Source: Polytrichum commune
Taxonomy: Eukaryota > Streptophyta > Polytrichopsida > Polytrichales > Polytrichaceae
Assembly: GCA_950295325.1 (NCBI GenBank)
Contig: OX485803.1
Span: 66,417,554 to 66,481,553, forward strand
Direction of reading: 5' to 3'
DNA length: 64,000 nt
Shown here piece by piece: positions 33,901 to 46,936 of this stretch. Each line of letters starts with the position of its first letter. Position 1 is the first letter of the stretch. Under the pieces are notes generated by a model, which did no database searches, was not told where the DNA came from, and saw only the letters and a list, made by a program, of their open reading frames with translations. Made by a program: the position numbers and the translations under genes.

Positions 33901-36900
33901 CACTAAAAAACGCCTATATAACATGTATCGGAGAACAACTCATAAATGCCCTCAACGACCAAGGAAGACTTGGAAGAATATATAATGGATTAACCAAACA
34001 TATCCTTGCCAAACATGGCGGATCACTCCACTTACCACGAATAACCCCACATGATTGCATGAGATCACCAATTACTAGAACATTATACCTACTCAAAAAA
34101 ACTAGTGACACTCACCTTAGAAGTACACTTGCAAAATTCCCCCTTCACCCTACGCCATTAGAGACACAATGGATGAGTCAAACACACCATATACCCACAC
34201 TAACTCCCACCACTTCCCTCAAATACTTACATAAATTAATTTTACACAACATAACCGAACTAAAACATATAACGCACCCCAATTGCACACACCTCATGAC
34301 AAATGATGAATTTAAGTACTATTATGCCCCACCCACTAAACTAGTTAAAACCGCCCTAGAACACGCGCGTAAGATATTTTGTAAACCCCCTTGTCACAAC
34401 CAATGCCCAAATACCTGCCGAACACATACGACACCCAATACTCTCAAAGACGCCTACAAAATACAAAATCATCATATAAACACAAGCCTAAGTAGACATA
34501 ACATACACCCCATGCCACCCCCACTACCAGAATATCCAAAACCCCCCTTACACATCCAACAAAACCACATACAATTCCCAATACAATCTATAATAAACGA
34601 CCACCCTCACACATACAAAGACAAAGACAAAATCACAAAACACTACACATCCTACCTTTGCCAATGGATACTTCCTAACGAAACCAAATACCATAAATGG
34701 CTCCCACAACGAAACTTGTTCCCTTGGAACAACCAAAACACTATAAATCATAACATACTACTCTTAACACAATACTACACCCAAAAACAACACCAACACT
34801 TCACCAACATTCTCCAAATAAACTTTAGTGAAGCACAAATGAGAGACACAAGATATGTCCGCCCACCACAAGACATACCCCTATGCCACATTCATATGAA
34901 TGAATGCAACCCAGATAATGACATTGAATGCACACAACACACCATTCAAAGCCAATATGGCGCATCACACATCTATGATAATGACGGACGCCACCTAATT
35001 ACCATTCCCGAACTAAGACTACAATGGCTATGGGAACAATACCAAAATGCATTAAACAAACCACACAACTTAGAACCCCCCATACAATACTTTGAAAAAG
35101 AAGTGGCATGGTTGTATCAAAGATACAAATATAGAATGCCCAAAAACGACCCCCTCAAACTCTCACAATACACCCTCCCAAATGCCATCATAGAAAACAT
35201 CATTGACTCCTTCCACATCACCCATTCCTACTTTTCATCACCAATCACATATCTTACTACATTGAAACAATTCTCCTCCCCATTTTCTAGGGACAAGGTA
35301 TTCGGGTCAATAGGCACATCATTCCAACATAAATGGGCAGGGGTGGGATATGCCCACCCGCACACAGAAAAAGACACTCAACAAGCCCTACATTGGGCTA
35401 GACTTGCCGCCAAACATAACCCAGACACAATCACAATACTCATAACAACTGGCCCAAACTGGTACCACAACCTCAACCCCCATGAAGGCCCTTTCCCAGA
35501 TTCTCACGTTATCTCACATTTCAAAGCAGATACCATTGCATATGATGAACCCACAATACCCCCGGAATTACGAACTAACCCACGAACAGAAAATCATGAC
35601 ATCCGCATATTATGTATACACCACAAACACACGTCCCCCGGATCATGTGAATATGCGAATCGTATGGACACTATTAGTACTACCCTCCAAATACCCACAT
35701 CATTTCACACACCGGCACCGCCTACACCTATAAACACCTTAGTAAATAGAAACAAGAAATGGTCCCAACTTATATACCCGCCCCCCCATCCACTTACAAA
35801 CCAAACTTCTAACACTCCCATATACACGAATCAAGACATATGCCTACCCCTCAAATACCACCCACAATTTTGCTATTACACGGATGGATCATTCATGCCA
35901 CCCAAAGAAATAACCCGAGGGCATTGGAGAAGAGAAAAAGCAGGGTATGGTATATATAACCCTTTCAAAAACCTCAAAATCACAGAAAGACTACCCGGAC
36001 TCCAAAATATACTTAGGGCAGAACTTATGGCTATACACCACACCCTCCACCTCCTCACTACCACATACCGGAATGAACCGGCACATATCTTTACAGACTG
36101 TCTCAATGTCTTATACCTCCTGAACACGCAAACTAAACACCCAACACTACACAATAGCCACCCGGATAAAAATATACTAGAATCCATAGTTAAAATGTTG
36201 CAATCCCGCACACAAACCACCATACTACACAAAGTCAAAGCCCACACAAACATTCAAGGTAACGAACAAGCCGATAAATTAGCAAAATTAGGTTGTGAAT
36301 TAGAACATAGAGATGCTATAGCCACACATGAGCATGCGCACCCCACGCCATACTACCTCCAAAAAGATTGGTGGCATTCAATGCAAGAAACACCAGACAA
36401 AGGCCCCATCCGACACCTTGGCAAATACATCATCAAACACGATAAAAAACACAACCTATCCATTCTAGCAACCCAAACACATCAATTACATAAATGGCTT
36501 GATAACAAAGATATCGACAAAACATTATCAAATGACTTTTGGACCAACCCGGCTATCTCAGACAAGCAAAAAACGTGCTTAGTAAAATTCCGAACCGGAC
36601 AATACATGGGACAAGCTAGAAAACAACTCTTTTTTGGTAGAATTGCATACCCATCCCATACATGTAACATTTGCAACTCATTAGAAGCGGATACATGGCT
36701 ACATATACTCCTTAAGTGCAAACAACAACACATCCACGCACTAATTACAAAAAGACATAACAAAGCGGTATGGGAAATACGCAAACTTCTTGTCTCAAAT
36801 AAAATAACAAGACACTACATACTCATGAACGCAGGTACATATAATGAACTACCCCAAGACAACACAATACCAACATGGTTACTACCCTGCACATGTGGTA

Positions 36901-37337
36901 CCCAAAGATGTCATTGTAACGCTAGACTCAAACCCGACATTCTATGCATTATAGGGCACCCTTACAATTCCCCACCACCAGAAGCACCCACACCAGAAAT
37001 TACAGTTCAATTTATAGAATTCACATACTGTAACGACAGATTCTCCACTGAAACCATAAATCAAAAAATCACAAAATATCAACCACTCATAAATAATATC
37101 ATCGCAAAGGGTTGGAACGTAGCCCCACTTATTGTATTAGCATCTGGTGCTCGAGCCACAACTCACATCCCCTCAATGAACGAACTTGAAACAAAGCTTA
37201 AACTCCCCACATCACAAATTAGGAACACATTCAAACAACTTAACATAATTGCCATACAATATGCACACTCAATATTAATCCACAAGAGACGAATAGAAAA
37301 TAGACAACCCATCACAGACCTACAAAATCATAACTAA
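30938..37337 (+). pseudogene. LINE ORF2: endonuclease, reverse transcriptase, RNase H, CCHC finger
   Basis: One frame runs through the whole stretch with in-frame stops at 31089, 32106, 32429 and 33618. AP endonuclease (about 30945-31720): TWNAS, IQETKL, LCGDFN and NSDHLP, all catalytic motifs present. Reverse transcriptase (about 32620-33620): RPIALANTIYKL, FRAERCTARQ, YIDFKNAFGSIDH, RGTIQGDTLSPYLF and AYADDLAVIS. A linker of about 700 residues includes a Cys cluster (FCKPPCHNQCPNTC). RNase H (about 35870-36300): YYTDGSF, RAELMAIHHT, IFTDCLN and NEQADKLAK, giving the DEDD set. Finger: CNICN...HILLKC, then PCTCGTQRCHC near the C-terminus. The enzymes copy the element RNA at a nicked target. 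Confidence 0.9.
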
Positions 37338-37720
37338 AATTAAAGAGGGGTAGTGGTCAGACCACTAGTTATTAAGTTACCACCTATAGCTCAGAAAGGC
37401 GGGGAGTAGCCGGCTGGTTGGCATAACTTTCCTGCCTATGATTAACTCACTTGCAGCACCAAGTCAAAGTGTATTGCACTAACACGCTCAGACGGATTCA
37501 ACGCGAATCGAACCCGGACCGTATTAATACAACACGCACGTCCTTATCCAACCAACCTTGGAACCATGACTTGGCGACCAACAACACAATCAACCATCAT
37601 TTATACTCAAACAAATACGCACGCTTCTCGTCTCAAACAAAGTAGCAAAACCCACACAATTCTAAATTAAAACCCATGCATCCTACACACCACCCTCCCC
37701 CCCCCCCCCCCCCCGGTTCA
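37338..37720 (+). other. LINE 3' region with palindrome, tRNA-like boxes and poly-C
   Basis: Perfect palindrome TAGTGGTCAGACCACTA at 37351-37367. On the minus strand GGGTTCGATTC (near 37507) and TTGGATAAGGACGTGCG (near 37545) resemble Pol III B and A boxes of a tRNA about 40 bases apart. An 18-base C run at 37697-37714 is followed by CCGGTTCAACCGG. Where the LINE ends is uncertain. Confidence 0.4.
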
Positions 37721-37842
37721 ACCGGTTAAAACATTAGTTACTAACATAGTGTCTACTCCCTGCAAAGGGTGAAGTAGTATTACACCCAACGCCGCTACCC
37801 TGGGGTACGGCCACGGTTGTCCTACGAACATACACTTTATTC

Positions 37843-37886
37843 ACTCCGGTCCCTAGTAGGGACCGGAGTTCTTCTTCTTCTTCTAG
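37843..37886 (+). mobile_element. candidate Helitron 3' end
   Basis: The palindrome ACTCCGGTCCCTA-G-TAGGGACCGGAGT (13-bp arms) is followed after 13 bases of TTC repeats by CTAG and then T. Hairpin, short spacer, CTRR and insertion before T is the Helitron 3' signature. No 5' TC end was recognised upstream. Confidence 0.3.
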
Positions 37887-39859
37887 TATGGAAGAAATGG
37901 CGAAGTTGAGCGTGTTTATATTTGTCCTACTGGCCTGGACTGACCGTACTCGTAATCCTAGAGTAGAAAGGTTATCTATGTTTTGAGTGAAACTAAACTT
38001 ATGCATGATTTTTTGCTAGAATGAGATTATAAATTTGCACTTCTATGGCCAACACCTTCAATAGAAATGACAAAAAAATATCTTAGATTTGGATTGCATC
38101 TCTTGTTGTAACACATTTTAGTTGCATGCACATTGTGTTGCTTGTAAAAATTACACATCTAGAGGGATTATTTGATCAAGCAGCTTCTATCACCTTTAAA
38201 AACGGTTGTCCCAGGCTCACTCAAAGGTAAGCCCCTATACCATTTTGGCCATAACTTGAGATTTAGGCTTTATATTAGACCTGGGAAATCAAAACGATGT
38301 GCAAAATGGCTTGTGTATTGTACACACTTGGATGGTGGACCTGATCCAGGTGGACAATCCTCCATTCTTAGCTAGTGATAATGTAACTAAAAATGTATAG
38401 AATAAATGTAGGATTTTCCACCCAGATCTCAGAAGCCTAACAGGATGCCTGCCCACTTTCTTGATTTTCTCAATTTATCAATTCATTGATCTCAAAGTTC
38501 CATCAACTAAAAAGTATGGAGATCTTCAAGTTTGGGCCCTCATCTACTTCCTCTCCAAGACTTTTTGAGTTAAAGTGTCAGATTCTCTTCAACAATGTTT
38601 GGTTGTTCCAACACCTTCTTAATGAAGGTTTTCATGTGAGAATTTCTTGATAAATCCATTTTGGTTCAGAAAGTTTAGATATCACTAGTATCAAGCCAAA
38701 TGTGAAGTTAAGAATGATATGAACCAATATAGTTCTCATCTAATCTTCTAGGTCTTTGTAATGTCTTTTTTGCTTCAAAGAACTTGTCTTGCTTGACAAC
38801 ATTATTGTCTACCTCAAATTTTCTCCATAGAATGATTCAACATATGTATAATGGCATGTTCTTCAACTAATCCATTGTTATCAACATGACTTAAAAGTTG
38901 GAACAGTTAGAACCTTATGTGTTAGGGGCTTGTTAGTGCTGAACATAGTATCACATCAGGCTACAACACCTCGGTATCCAAGTTCTAGCATGCTCTCTGC
39001 TTGCTATTTCAACCCTATAACCAAGATAATGCATATTATGTGGAATTTGATTTTGCATATCGCCAAAGTTTGAAGCTACAACTTTCAGTATGAGTGCATT
39101 ATTCCTTGAATTTTGGCACAACACTTTCTTGTGTAAAATTCCCTTAAGTTAGAAAGAAGTTACATGCTTGTTCTCCTTCATTTCATTTTTGCAATACCTC
39201 AGAAGTACACCCACCATGCAATAGATTACTCGGTCCTCAGAAGTCAAACTTTCTAGAATCTCTTCAGGTTTGGCATCTGTGGATTGGAATTCAATGTTGG
39301 GCTTCTTGGTTTTTACAGTTTAGATGTACAAATTCGATAGCAAGCATCGGCTTTAATTATGTTGTTTTGGAATCAATGTAGAAATCAAAATATATAAAGC
39401 ATTAATCAGTTCCAGTTTTTGAACCAGATAGAGCTCGATGGTAATATCTTGAAATGCCAAAAGTCCACACGTACTGTGTAAGGTTAAAATTGCAAATATT
39501 CATAAATATTTGACAGAAAGATTTCTTTGATGAAATTATGTCTCAAGTCTCAAAAATGACCTTTATGTATAAAATAGGTCAGACGATATACCCAAAAAAA
39601 TTGCAATCCTGTAAAGAAATGGTTAGCCTCAAAATACCAGAATTTGTATAGTTTTGCTTCATGGACTGGATTGTATTTGCACTCTAATTTCAACTTAGTT
39701 CTTGAATCCTAACCAGATTACCTCATTACAAGAATAACACTATAATCTCAAGAAGAGTTACTTAAATGTCCAAGAAATGATTAAAGATGAAGATATAACA
39801 ACAAAATTTCATTTTTTTGACTTGCTGTAATATGCGTCCTTCCAGATGAGAATGGAACC
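37887..39859. other. intergenic DNA downstream of B3 gene 1
   Basis: AT-rich, short open frames only, no motifs. It is expected to contain the 3' untranslated region of the minus-strand B3 gene near its right edge. Confidence 0.5.
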
Positions 39860-42527
39860 TCAATTTGGGGATGAGCCTCTATCAACAAGTTGAACAATCC
39901 AAAATCCTGGCGCTGTTAGAGAAAAGACCACCACATCTGCCAGCCGAAGTTCATATTTCACCGAAAAAGCCCGCCATCCAGTCGAGAAAGATATTTCGAA
40001 TGCTCCATACGGCTTTAGCATTTTCCCAATGCTCTTCACCTCCGTCACTTGACCATCCGGTCCCTGAAGGCGGTTTGTGAACCCCAGAACATAATTTCCA
40101 TACCTCCGTGAGAATTCAGCAGGAAAACTCTGCCACAAAACCAATTCAGAAGATCAACATATTAATGTCAACTAGAATCAGAAATGTGCATATTAACAGA
40201 GACATTTGCAGTTTGCATATGATGATAAGAAAATTTGAACTGATCTTGCCTAGGCCAGTAGATCAGTTATTCTTAGTCTCTCAAAAACTCTTGATTCGGT
40301 GGGGAGTTTCGCACCACTTTTTGATAATTTATAATGTTTAAAGAGCATTCAAGTGGTGTCGGAACCAGGCCTCATTTTAGTGAATTGAAGTGGACATGTC
40401 TGACTTTGGCCCACTTGAGACAGTTATATAAAACTTAAATTCTTGTCAAGGTTTTCAGAGCACCATTTTAGGTGCCATCAAAAGTTTTTCATGAGATTTT
40501 ATTTATTATAGCAGTCTCTTTGCCAAGTCAAACGCCTCCCTTTCATTTCACCAAATTTGGGGGCTCCAACACCAACACACCTTAAACATTATAAATTGTC
40601 AAAAGTGGGGCAAATCTTCCTATCAAAACATCATGAGTTTTTGGAAGACTTTAAGGATAACTCATGAGTTTAAATTCAGTAGAGTTGAAACATTGGTTTG
40701 AAATTCCTACCAGTATCACGCTTCTTCCTGATTGTACATTCACGTGTTGTATTTTCTTCACAAAATGTGGACACTGAAAACCTGTAAGAAGGCTATCGAC
40801 TTTGTGTTTCAAATGCGGACTGAAAATATCCTTGGTGTTTTCGGGATACACAACGTCGTTGGGCAGCATGTATTTTGAAAGCCTGCCAGGCCTCTTAATA
40901 ATCTGGACCGGAGAAGTTTTTGTGCTGCTATATATGATGTCATCTGCATCGCCATTCGATTCCACAACTTTCGCACCAACATCCAATCCCTCATTCACTG
41001 GGGAATCAACCCGTTTCTTTTTAGGGGTTCCGTTATGGCAGAAGATGTACACAACAAACTTCGACATCGCCACAACGCAAAAGATTAACTCGTCACCCAC
41101 CTCCACTCCATTTTCCATCACAAACTCCCGCCACCCTCGTCCAAATAAAACCTTTTGTCGAGTATGTTCTCTTGAAATTCTCACTTTCACAGCGCATGCT
41201 CGTGGGTGCTCCCGTACCTTGAGTAACACAATCTCTTGAAACTTGTCTCCATGCTCCTTGATAAACTGGGCAGGAATATCCTGCAAAATTTAATTTAAAG
41301 TGTCCTTACCTATTATTTCCTTCATGTTGGGGTTGTCAGACACAACTTGAGCTCGAGCACAAGCTCAAGCTTGCAAGTTTCCTGGGCCGAAACCTAAAAA
41401 GATTTGCGCCCTCACATGTGCCTAAGATGGTGGAGCTTTGAAATTTTGGATCGCTTTTAAAGTTCAACCCCAATTTTGAACTTGTAGAACTTTCAAATCC
41501 GATGACTACAAGTTCAAATTCGGGCTTAAACTTTAGATTCAATCCAAAATTGGATCGAGGAACCAAAGCTCCACCAATTTAGCTAGGCACCTGCAAGGGT
41601 CCAAATTTCCTTACCCTTCGCCTACGAAACTTGAGCTCAAGCTACATTGTGTGTAGGTACACATGAGAAGAAAGGATAGAACTTTCTAACTTCTTAGAGT
41701 ATAGTACTTATATTTCTGTACTAACTGGTCGATTCAGGAGGTGATTTTTTTAATCTCATTCTAACTGGTAGTAAAGCCCAAGACTCCAGTGATCAATCAA
41801 GTATTGACTTTCGTCTGTTACATAACTGACAAGAAATTCCAGAGAATGTCAAATAAATGGGATAAAGGTATGTATGTCAATCTTCTTAATTTGGACACCT
41901 ATGTTTGAGTGGTATATGGTAATTTAAGTTGGTAGTTAAGAATGGGCACCAAAAACGTATGTGACCTTTACGATGAGATTGGACTACGCGCTCAAAATAT
42001 AGTCAGACACCATTCTAGGTTAATCGTTAACAAAAAAAAGAGAGAAAAGGAATCTTCACTTCTATCTCCTATGAGATTTGCATCTCGAAAATCGATTCTC
42101 AAGCTTGAAGGACCTCCCAATCTACATAATGCGCACTTGCTAATCGGATGAGAGAATTCTTTGATCCGATATATTGGCCGAATTCTGTCTGTGGAGTTGG
42201 AATTCCCTACGAACTAATATAAAACCTTCAATGAGCATGGACGGGCAGAGATCAGAGTGAATTGTTTGAGAGTTTATTCATAATTTGGAAGTTAGTTGAG
42301 TTTTACCGGTCGGTCGAGCAGTATGATAATCCTGGCGGGGACAGTAAGAAACTCACCAACTTCCACCCGCCAGATTTGTGCTCAACCATCCAGCGGGTCA
42401 TTAGTCGCCGAAAATGTGGAACGCTCAATTTCTCCAGTTGGTGCAACATTTGATGAACATTGAAGTTGGACCAACTGGACGTTGTTGCCTTCTTCACATC
42501 CTCGACGTCTTTACTTTCCAAGTCCAT
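39860..42527 (-). CDS. two-domain B3 (REM-like) DNA-binding protein, copy 1
   Basis: Three exons: 42527-42357, 41280-40711 and 40129-39860, with GT-AG ends and phase-0 junctions, giving 336 residues. The N-terminus MDLESKDVEDVKKATTSS leads into the first B3 strand, LEKLSVPHFRRLM. After the first intron comes DIPAQFIKEHGDKFQEIVLL, GRGWREFVMENGVEVGDELI and FVVYIF. The second B3 begins FQCPHFVKKIQHVNVQSG and, after the second intron, continues SFPAEFSRRYGNYVLGF, STGWRAFSVKYELRLADVVV and FWIVQLVD. Both introns fall at the same place in the B3 fold, just before the (I/F)PxxF strand. B3 domains bind DNA in the nucleus; REM targets are mostly unknown. It faces away from the SRA gene at 46.9 kb. Confidence 0.85.
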
Positions 42528-45500
42528 CACTTCAACATGTAACAGACTCGGATGGATCATTCGAACACTAGTAGCACCAAAGATTCAAACGTTCGACTCC
42601 ATCAATCCAAGGCCCACGAGTTTTTGTATCGCGATTTCTACTAACATCGCATGATTGAAGCCGGTTCTAAGCAGCAGCAGATTCAGTTCACTAAATCTAA
42701 GATTCTGGAAGAGCTCACCGATTGATTGCGGAGGATCTTTCGCCACTCACATTTTAGCAGAGTTTATAGAAAAGTTCTGGTGGGTTAGACCTTCGCCATC
42801 GCATTGCAATTCGATACAGTAACGGTTATTGCAACTCATCCTAAGTTATTACATTCTGAACTTATGATATTGAAGTTTCGTAAGGGCAACTTCCTTTCTC
42901 TTGTTTCTCACTTTTTTCAGTGAACATGAGAAATTACGTTCACAGTTAAAATTTGGAAGTGGTTTCCTGTTCTTCAACAACTGCAGAGCCAGAGCAGAAT
43001 TTCTAAACCCTAAATTTCTCGCTTCCCTGGCACTGGACTCATCGAGCCAGTGCAACTAACTAAACGATCAACACCACATGATGTGATTCAACATTTGGGC
43101 TACATGAAGCTTAGGGTGGGTTTCCATTAGCCCACCAGACTCTAGTGGGAGTAAGAACAAATGTAGATGAAATTTGGTGGGGTAGGGTTCGTATGTGCCA
43201 ACTAGCCACTGTTATCTTCGGTGTTTAATGAGCGCATGGAAGTCTAGTGGCTGATGGTTAGGGCCCTCCACATTCTAGTAGGGGCTAGGGCAACCAAAAT
43301 GTGTCTGCTTGCTTTTGTTAATTTCATGAGAACACCTTCAACCTACTGGATTCTAGATAATAGTGGGTTGAATTTGTCTAGATCTAGATTCATCTTACAT
43401 CTTTGTCATAAAATGGTGATTCATTTGAAATGCTTAAGTTACTCCTTGTAGTCCTACTTAAAATGATCCCAGAAATGGTTCAACTCGTTTCCTAGAATTT
43501 TGATTTTGGACCGGAAATTTGAAAAAACGAACCAGTCGGTTTGTAACTAGGAGCCGGTTCTCCCCATTCATTGCCCACCCTTACCCAACAATCAAGGTCC
43601 TCCATGTAGCAAGGCGAGCATTAGATCATCATTTTCATCATCCTTGTCGTCCACTTACTCATGTTCATGAATACACTATCATAAGGGTGTATACGGTCTA
43701 GGGTTTAGGAAACGGCTAGTACTAGAAGCATCATTTGATCTGTAGTGACCACAAGGTACTTTAAGTTTTTGGTTCATGGCCTCTTATTTTGGTCACCGGG
43801 AATCCAAGGTGTAACTTAGCCATCTAGGTTTAAGTATTGATACGACTAATCACAATCACCACCCATTGCATTTGAGTCCCAGATGACTTTCACTGCTTCT
43901 TATTTCACACTTAAAGGCCTAAGAATCGTAAGACACAATGCCGTTGCCCACCTACTCTTGAATTTATTAAAATCAAATGTATATACTAGACACCTCACAC
44001 TCATTCATGCCGCTAATCAACATGGCAATCACCAAGACAACACCATCCCATCATGAATACTAAGATTGCCCGACGTTAATTTTTTCTTTTTCTTTGCTAT
44101 AAGTGAATTTTTCTTTGGCTTCATGGGGTCAAATTTCATCAAAAGTACACTACATATTGTATTTGAAGTCATATGGTGTTTTTACATCATTGTGGTAACT
44201 TTTCTGATGACACTTGCTTATGAATTAGTTTATAAAACTTGTCATCCCAGTTCATTTTTAATTCATACATTTTTTTTTGTATATTTTTGATCCTAGCAAT
44301 GAAACACTGAATCATTGTCATGGATGATTGAATTCTGGCTGATAATTCACTTAGTTAATTGATAGTATATTGGAACATTTTAAATCTATTATGTCCAAAT
44401 TTTTTTTACAAGGAATGACAAATAATGTTAAGTTTACAATTGGTGTTGGTGACAATGCACGGGCGGTTTACAATTAGTTTATATGTTGCATTCTATTGTC
44501 ATGAAATTACATTACATATATTGCAACACTACAATAGAATTGATGACACTAAATAATATATTTAGTATATACATGGGCAGTTATATATAATGAGGTGACG
44601 TGTTCTCTTGAGAATTTTTTTTGAAAAACAAGGTCAAAAAATTTAACAAAACAATGTCGTTTGACGGGTCAATGCCAACTTCGCATCCAATGTCACATAA
44701 ATGACCTATGTTGTAGTCAACACATTAGCCATAATAGCTTCTCCCTTGTGACCTAACTCCTATTTTAAGGAAAATATTGCATCCTATTATCAACTTTAAA
44801 AATTGGATTAAACAAATAGAAAACCAAATGATAGTCTTCATCGTGCATTATGATGCCAACATGCAGAGACCTTAAAGTAACACCTTCCTTTGGTGACACC
44901 TATGTTCCATCCTTACAATGTCGACAAGTGATTGCAATGGTCCCATTGAATAAGTCATTGTTAAAAGTGATAATCATATGTGGCATTAAGTTCAAAACAA
45001 GACCACTTTGGCCCTGGGGGGTGGACTCTTCATTGGAAACCTAAATGACATGCATGGGTCACTATGAAACTAAACCCCCTATATACAAGAAGTTTATAGA
45101 GAAAAATTAAATGTATACGTACTAACAACTAGCTAGAAAATGGACTCATGTATTTATACTAAGCTTCTCAATTTAATAAGATAAATGCCTCTACTACATA
45201 TACAAATCGTAAATTAGAAATCAAACATGCATTTATTACATCTATCATCCTTGTTCACTTTCTAATAAAGAATTTATTGAACATTTTTTCATTCATAGCA
45301 TGTAATTCAACGGATTGCATCAAACAAATAATGAAAATTTAGAGAGCAAAACTCAAGGGAGCCCATGAGCACTCCAAGAGCCTCTAGCTTGTCCTATAAT
45401 CCAAATGCGAACCCTAACAAGAATGGACAAGGGAGTCATTGAGGACAGATACCATATGACACCAATGCATTAAAATGTGAATTAAATGAAACCAACACAT

Positions 45501-46936
45501 CTATTGTCAAAAAATTCTCTAAAACTTAGGGGGGCCCTTTTATACATCGACCTTTACTTCATAATACTTAATAGCCTTTTCAAAGGTACACACTAGAGAA
45601 AGTTAATACCTCTCCCTTATGTATACTATGCATGCTAATGCCTTAATTACACTCATGTCCCTTCTTACACTCATGTTCCTTTGTACATGGTATGAAGAGC
45701 CCACCCCCCGGGCTTTGGCCTTTCATAGTAGCAGTGTACGTAAGAAGGATGCAATAACACTTTTTGCAAAGCACCAACTTTGGCCCAACACAATGGCTAA
45801 TTGGGGGTCTATTTGCTTAACAAGGCAGTGTAAGAAGTGATCCACAAAAGGGGGAAAACACTTTCATTTGATAAAGGAGCCTCACCTGCAATAAGGATGA
45901 TTTTGTGGCGAATCTCACCTTGCAATTCAACATCACTAAACCCCCTTAATGGAGAGTTGAAAGCTCTTCCCTTACGACGACTTTGTGAATTTCTAAAGGT
46001 TGCATCTGAATTTATTATTTTAATGAATTATTTTTGTAAAATTTGTAAAGATTTTCTAGTTAATTAATTATTATAAAAAATCCAAGCTATTTAACCTGCC
46101 TGAAATATAATTTTTTCTTTCTTAAAATGTCACTTTAAGGCCTCAATACCTTGCTCATAAAACCAAAATACAAAACTCTGAATTATTGCTAGGGTTTGAT
46201 GACGACTGGCCAGCCGGTTAATATACTTGAATGTTACAATGTAGACTTTAATAATGATGTATTAATATGTCTTTATGGAACAAAGAGCTCCTTGAGTTTA
46301 ATCTTGAGGTCAGTTCCTTCCAGTCAACTTGTCAAGCAAGTAACTCGCATTCGATCGATGCCAAGCACTAGAAATTATGACATGAGCTAATCAATTGACA
46401 CCGACAATGGAAGTAACGTTCCTGGTAAATTACATAAAATGTCGATCGATGACGACTAGCACTACTGATCACAACATTTAAATCACACTTCAATGTGGCT
46501 GCCGAAGACAATGCCGGCGATGCTCAATGCTCATAGCCATAGCCCGCGTTGGGCATCCTCAATCCTGGACCTGACGATAAACTCATGTTAAATGTTGAAT
46601 TAATCAAAGTGATCATGTTCCATAAATTATGATATGACTTATATGTGAGTGGTGTCTTTGTAGATGGTAATTTACTTGTAAATGAAGCCATGAGCGCCAC
46701 GATCGATGTGTATATGTTTCTGATCGCGCAACCAAAAAGCTATCCCCTAGTGCACACAATTTCACACTGCTTTAGATTCAGTGACAGAGGTTGCTAGACT
46801 TGCACAAGTCAGTGCGGAGGTCCAAGTTTAAAATTGTACTTTCACGAGAGCTGCGACAAATTCTCATCACAGTTACTTCGGAGTTGGTGTGAATCTCTAC
46901 ACTGATTGGCTGCCTCGAAACGATCGAGAATCAGCT
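42528..46936. promoter_or_regulatory. divergent spacer between B3 copy 1 and SRA copy 1, with insertions
   Basis: About 4.4 kb, more than three times the equivalent spacer of the second pair, and enlarged at least in part by the TIR element at 44.1-44.6 kb. Near 46186 GCTAGGGTTTGATGACGACT resembles 53300 in the second spacer, so part of the ancestral shared promoter region survives. A minus-strand open stretch at about 46010-45835 (GFSDVELQGEIRHKIILIAG) is not recognised. Confidence 0.45.
44145..44571. mobile_element. TIR element, family A copy 2
   Basis: The left end ACACTACATATTGTATTTGA and the right end, with complement ATACTAAATATATTATTTAG then TGTCATCAATT, are inverted relatives. Internal blocks TACAAGGAATGACAAATAAT and GGTGTTGGTGACAA are shared with copies at 11.4 and 57.2 kb. 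It is a non-autonomous element of about 425 bp. Confidence 0.65.

Larger units (their letters stand above)
24780..37720 (+). mobile_element. very large LINE with 2A-like repeats (about 13 kb)
   Basis: The sense strand is A/C-rich and T/G-poor throughout, unlike the flanks. Order: long 5' region, ORF1 with an RRM-like domain, ORF2 N-terminal part with membrane-like segments and four 2A-like modules, AP endonuclease, reverse transcriptase, long linker, RNase H, CCHC finger, and a 3' region with a palindrome and poly-C tract. AP endonuclease plus RNase H places it among the I/R1/LOA-like or CR1/L2-like lineages; I cannot decide which. At about 13 kb it is far above the usual 4-8 kb. Defects are few: one frame offset and four in-frame stops in ORF2, and one stop upstream of ORF1. 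Exact ends and target duplications are not resolved. Confidence 0.9.

Noticed and set aside
5890-36300. CRISPR arrays, phage or bacterial operons
   Set aside because: Repeats are tandem or transposon ends without regular unique spacers, and every supported gene is a plant nuclear type.
37734-38006. 90-codon minus-strand frame after the LINE
   Set aside because: It overlaps the palindrome and TTC-repeat segment and shows no domain.
45835-46015. Minus-strand stretch GFSDVELQGEIRHKIILIAG as an exon
   Set aside because: Open and coding-like over about 60 codons, but flanks lack convincing continuation and no family was recognised; kept only as a note.
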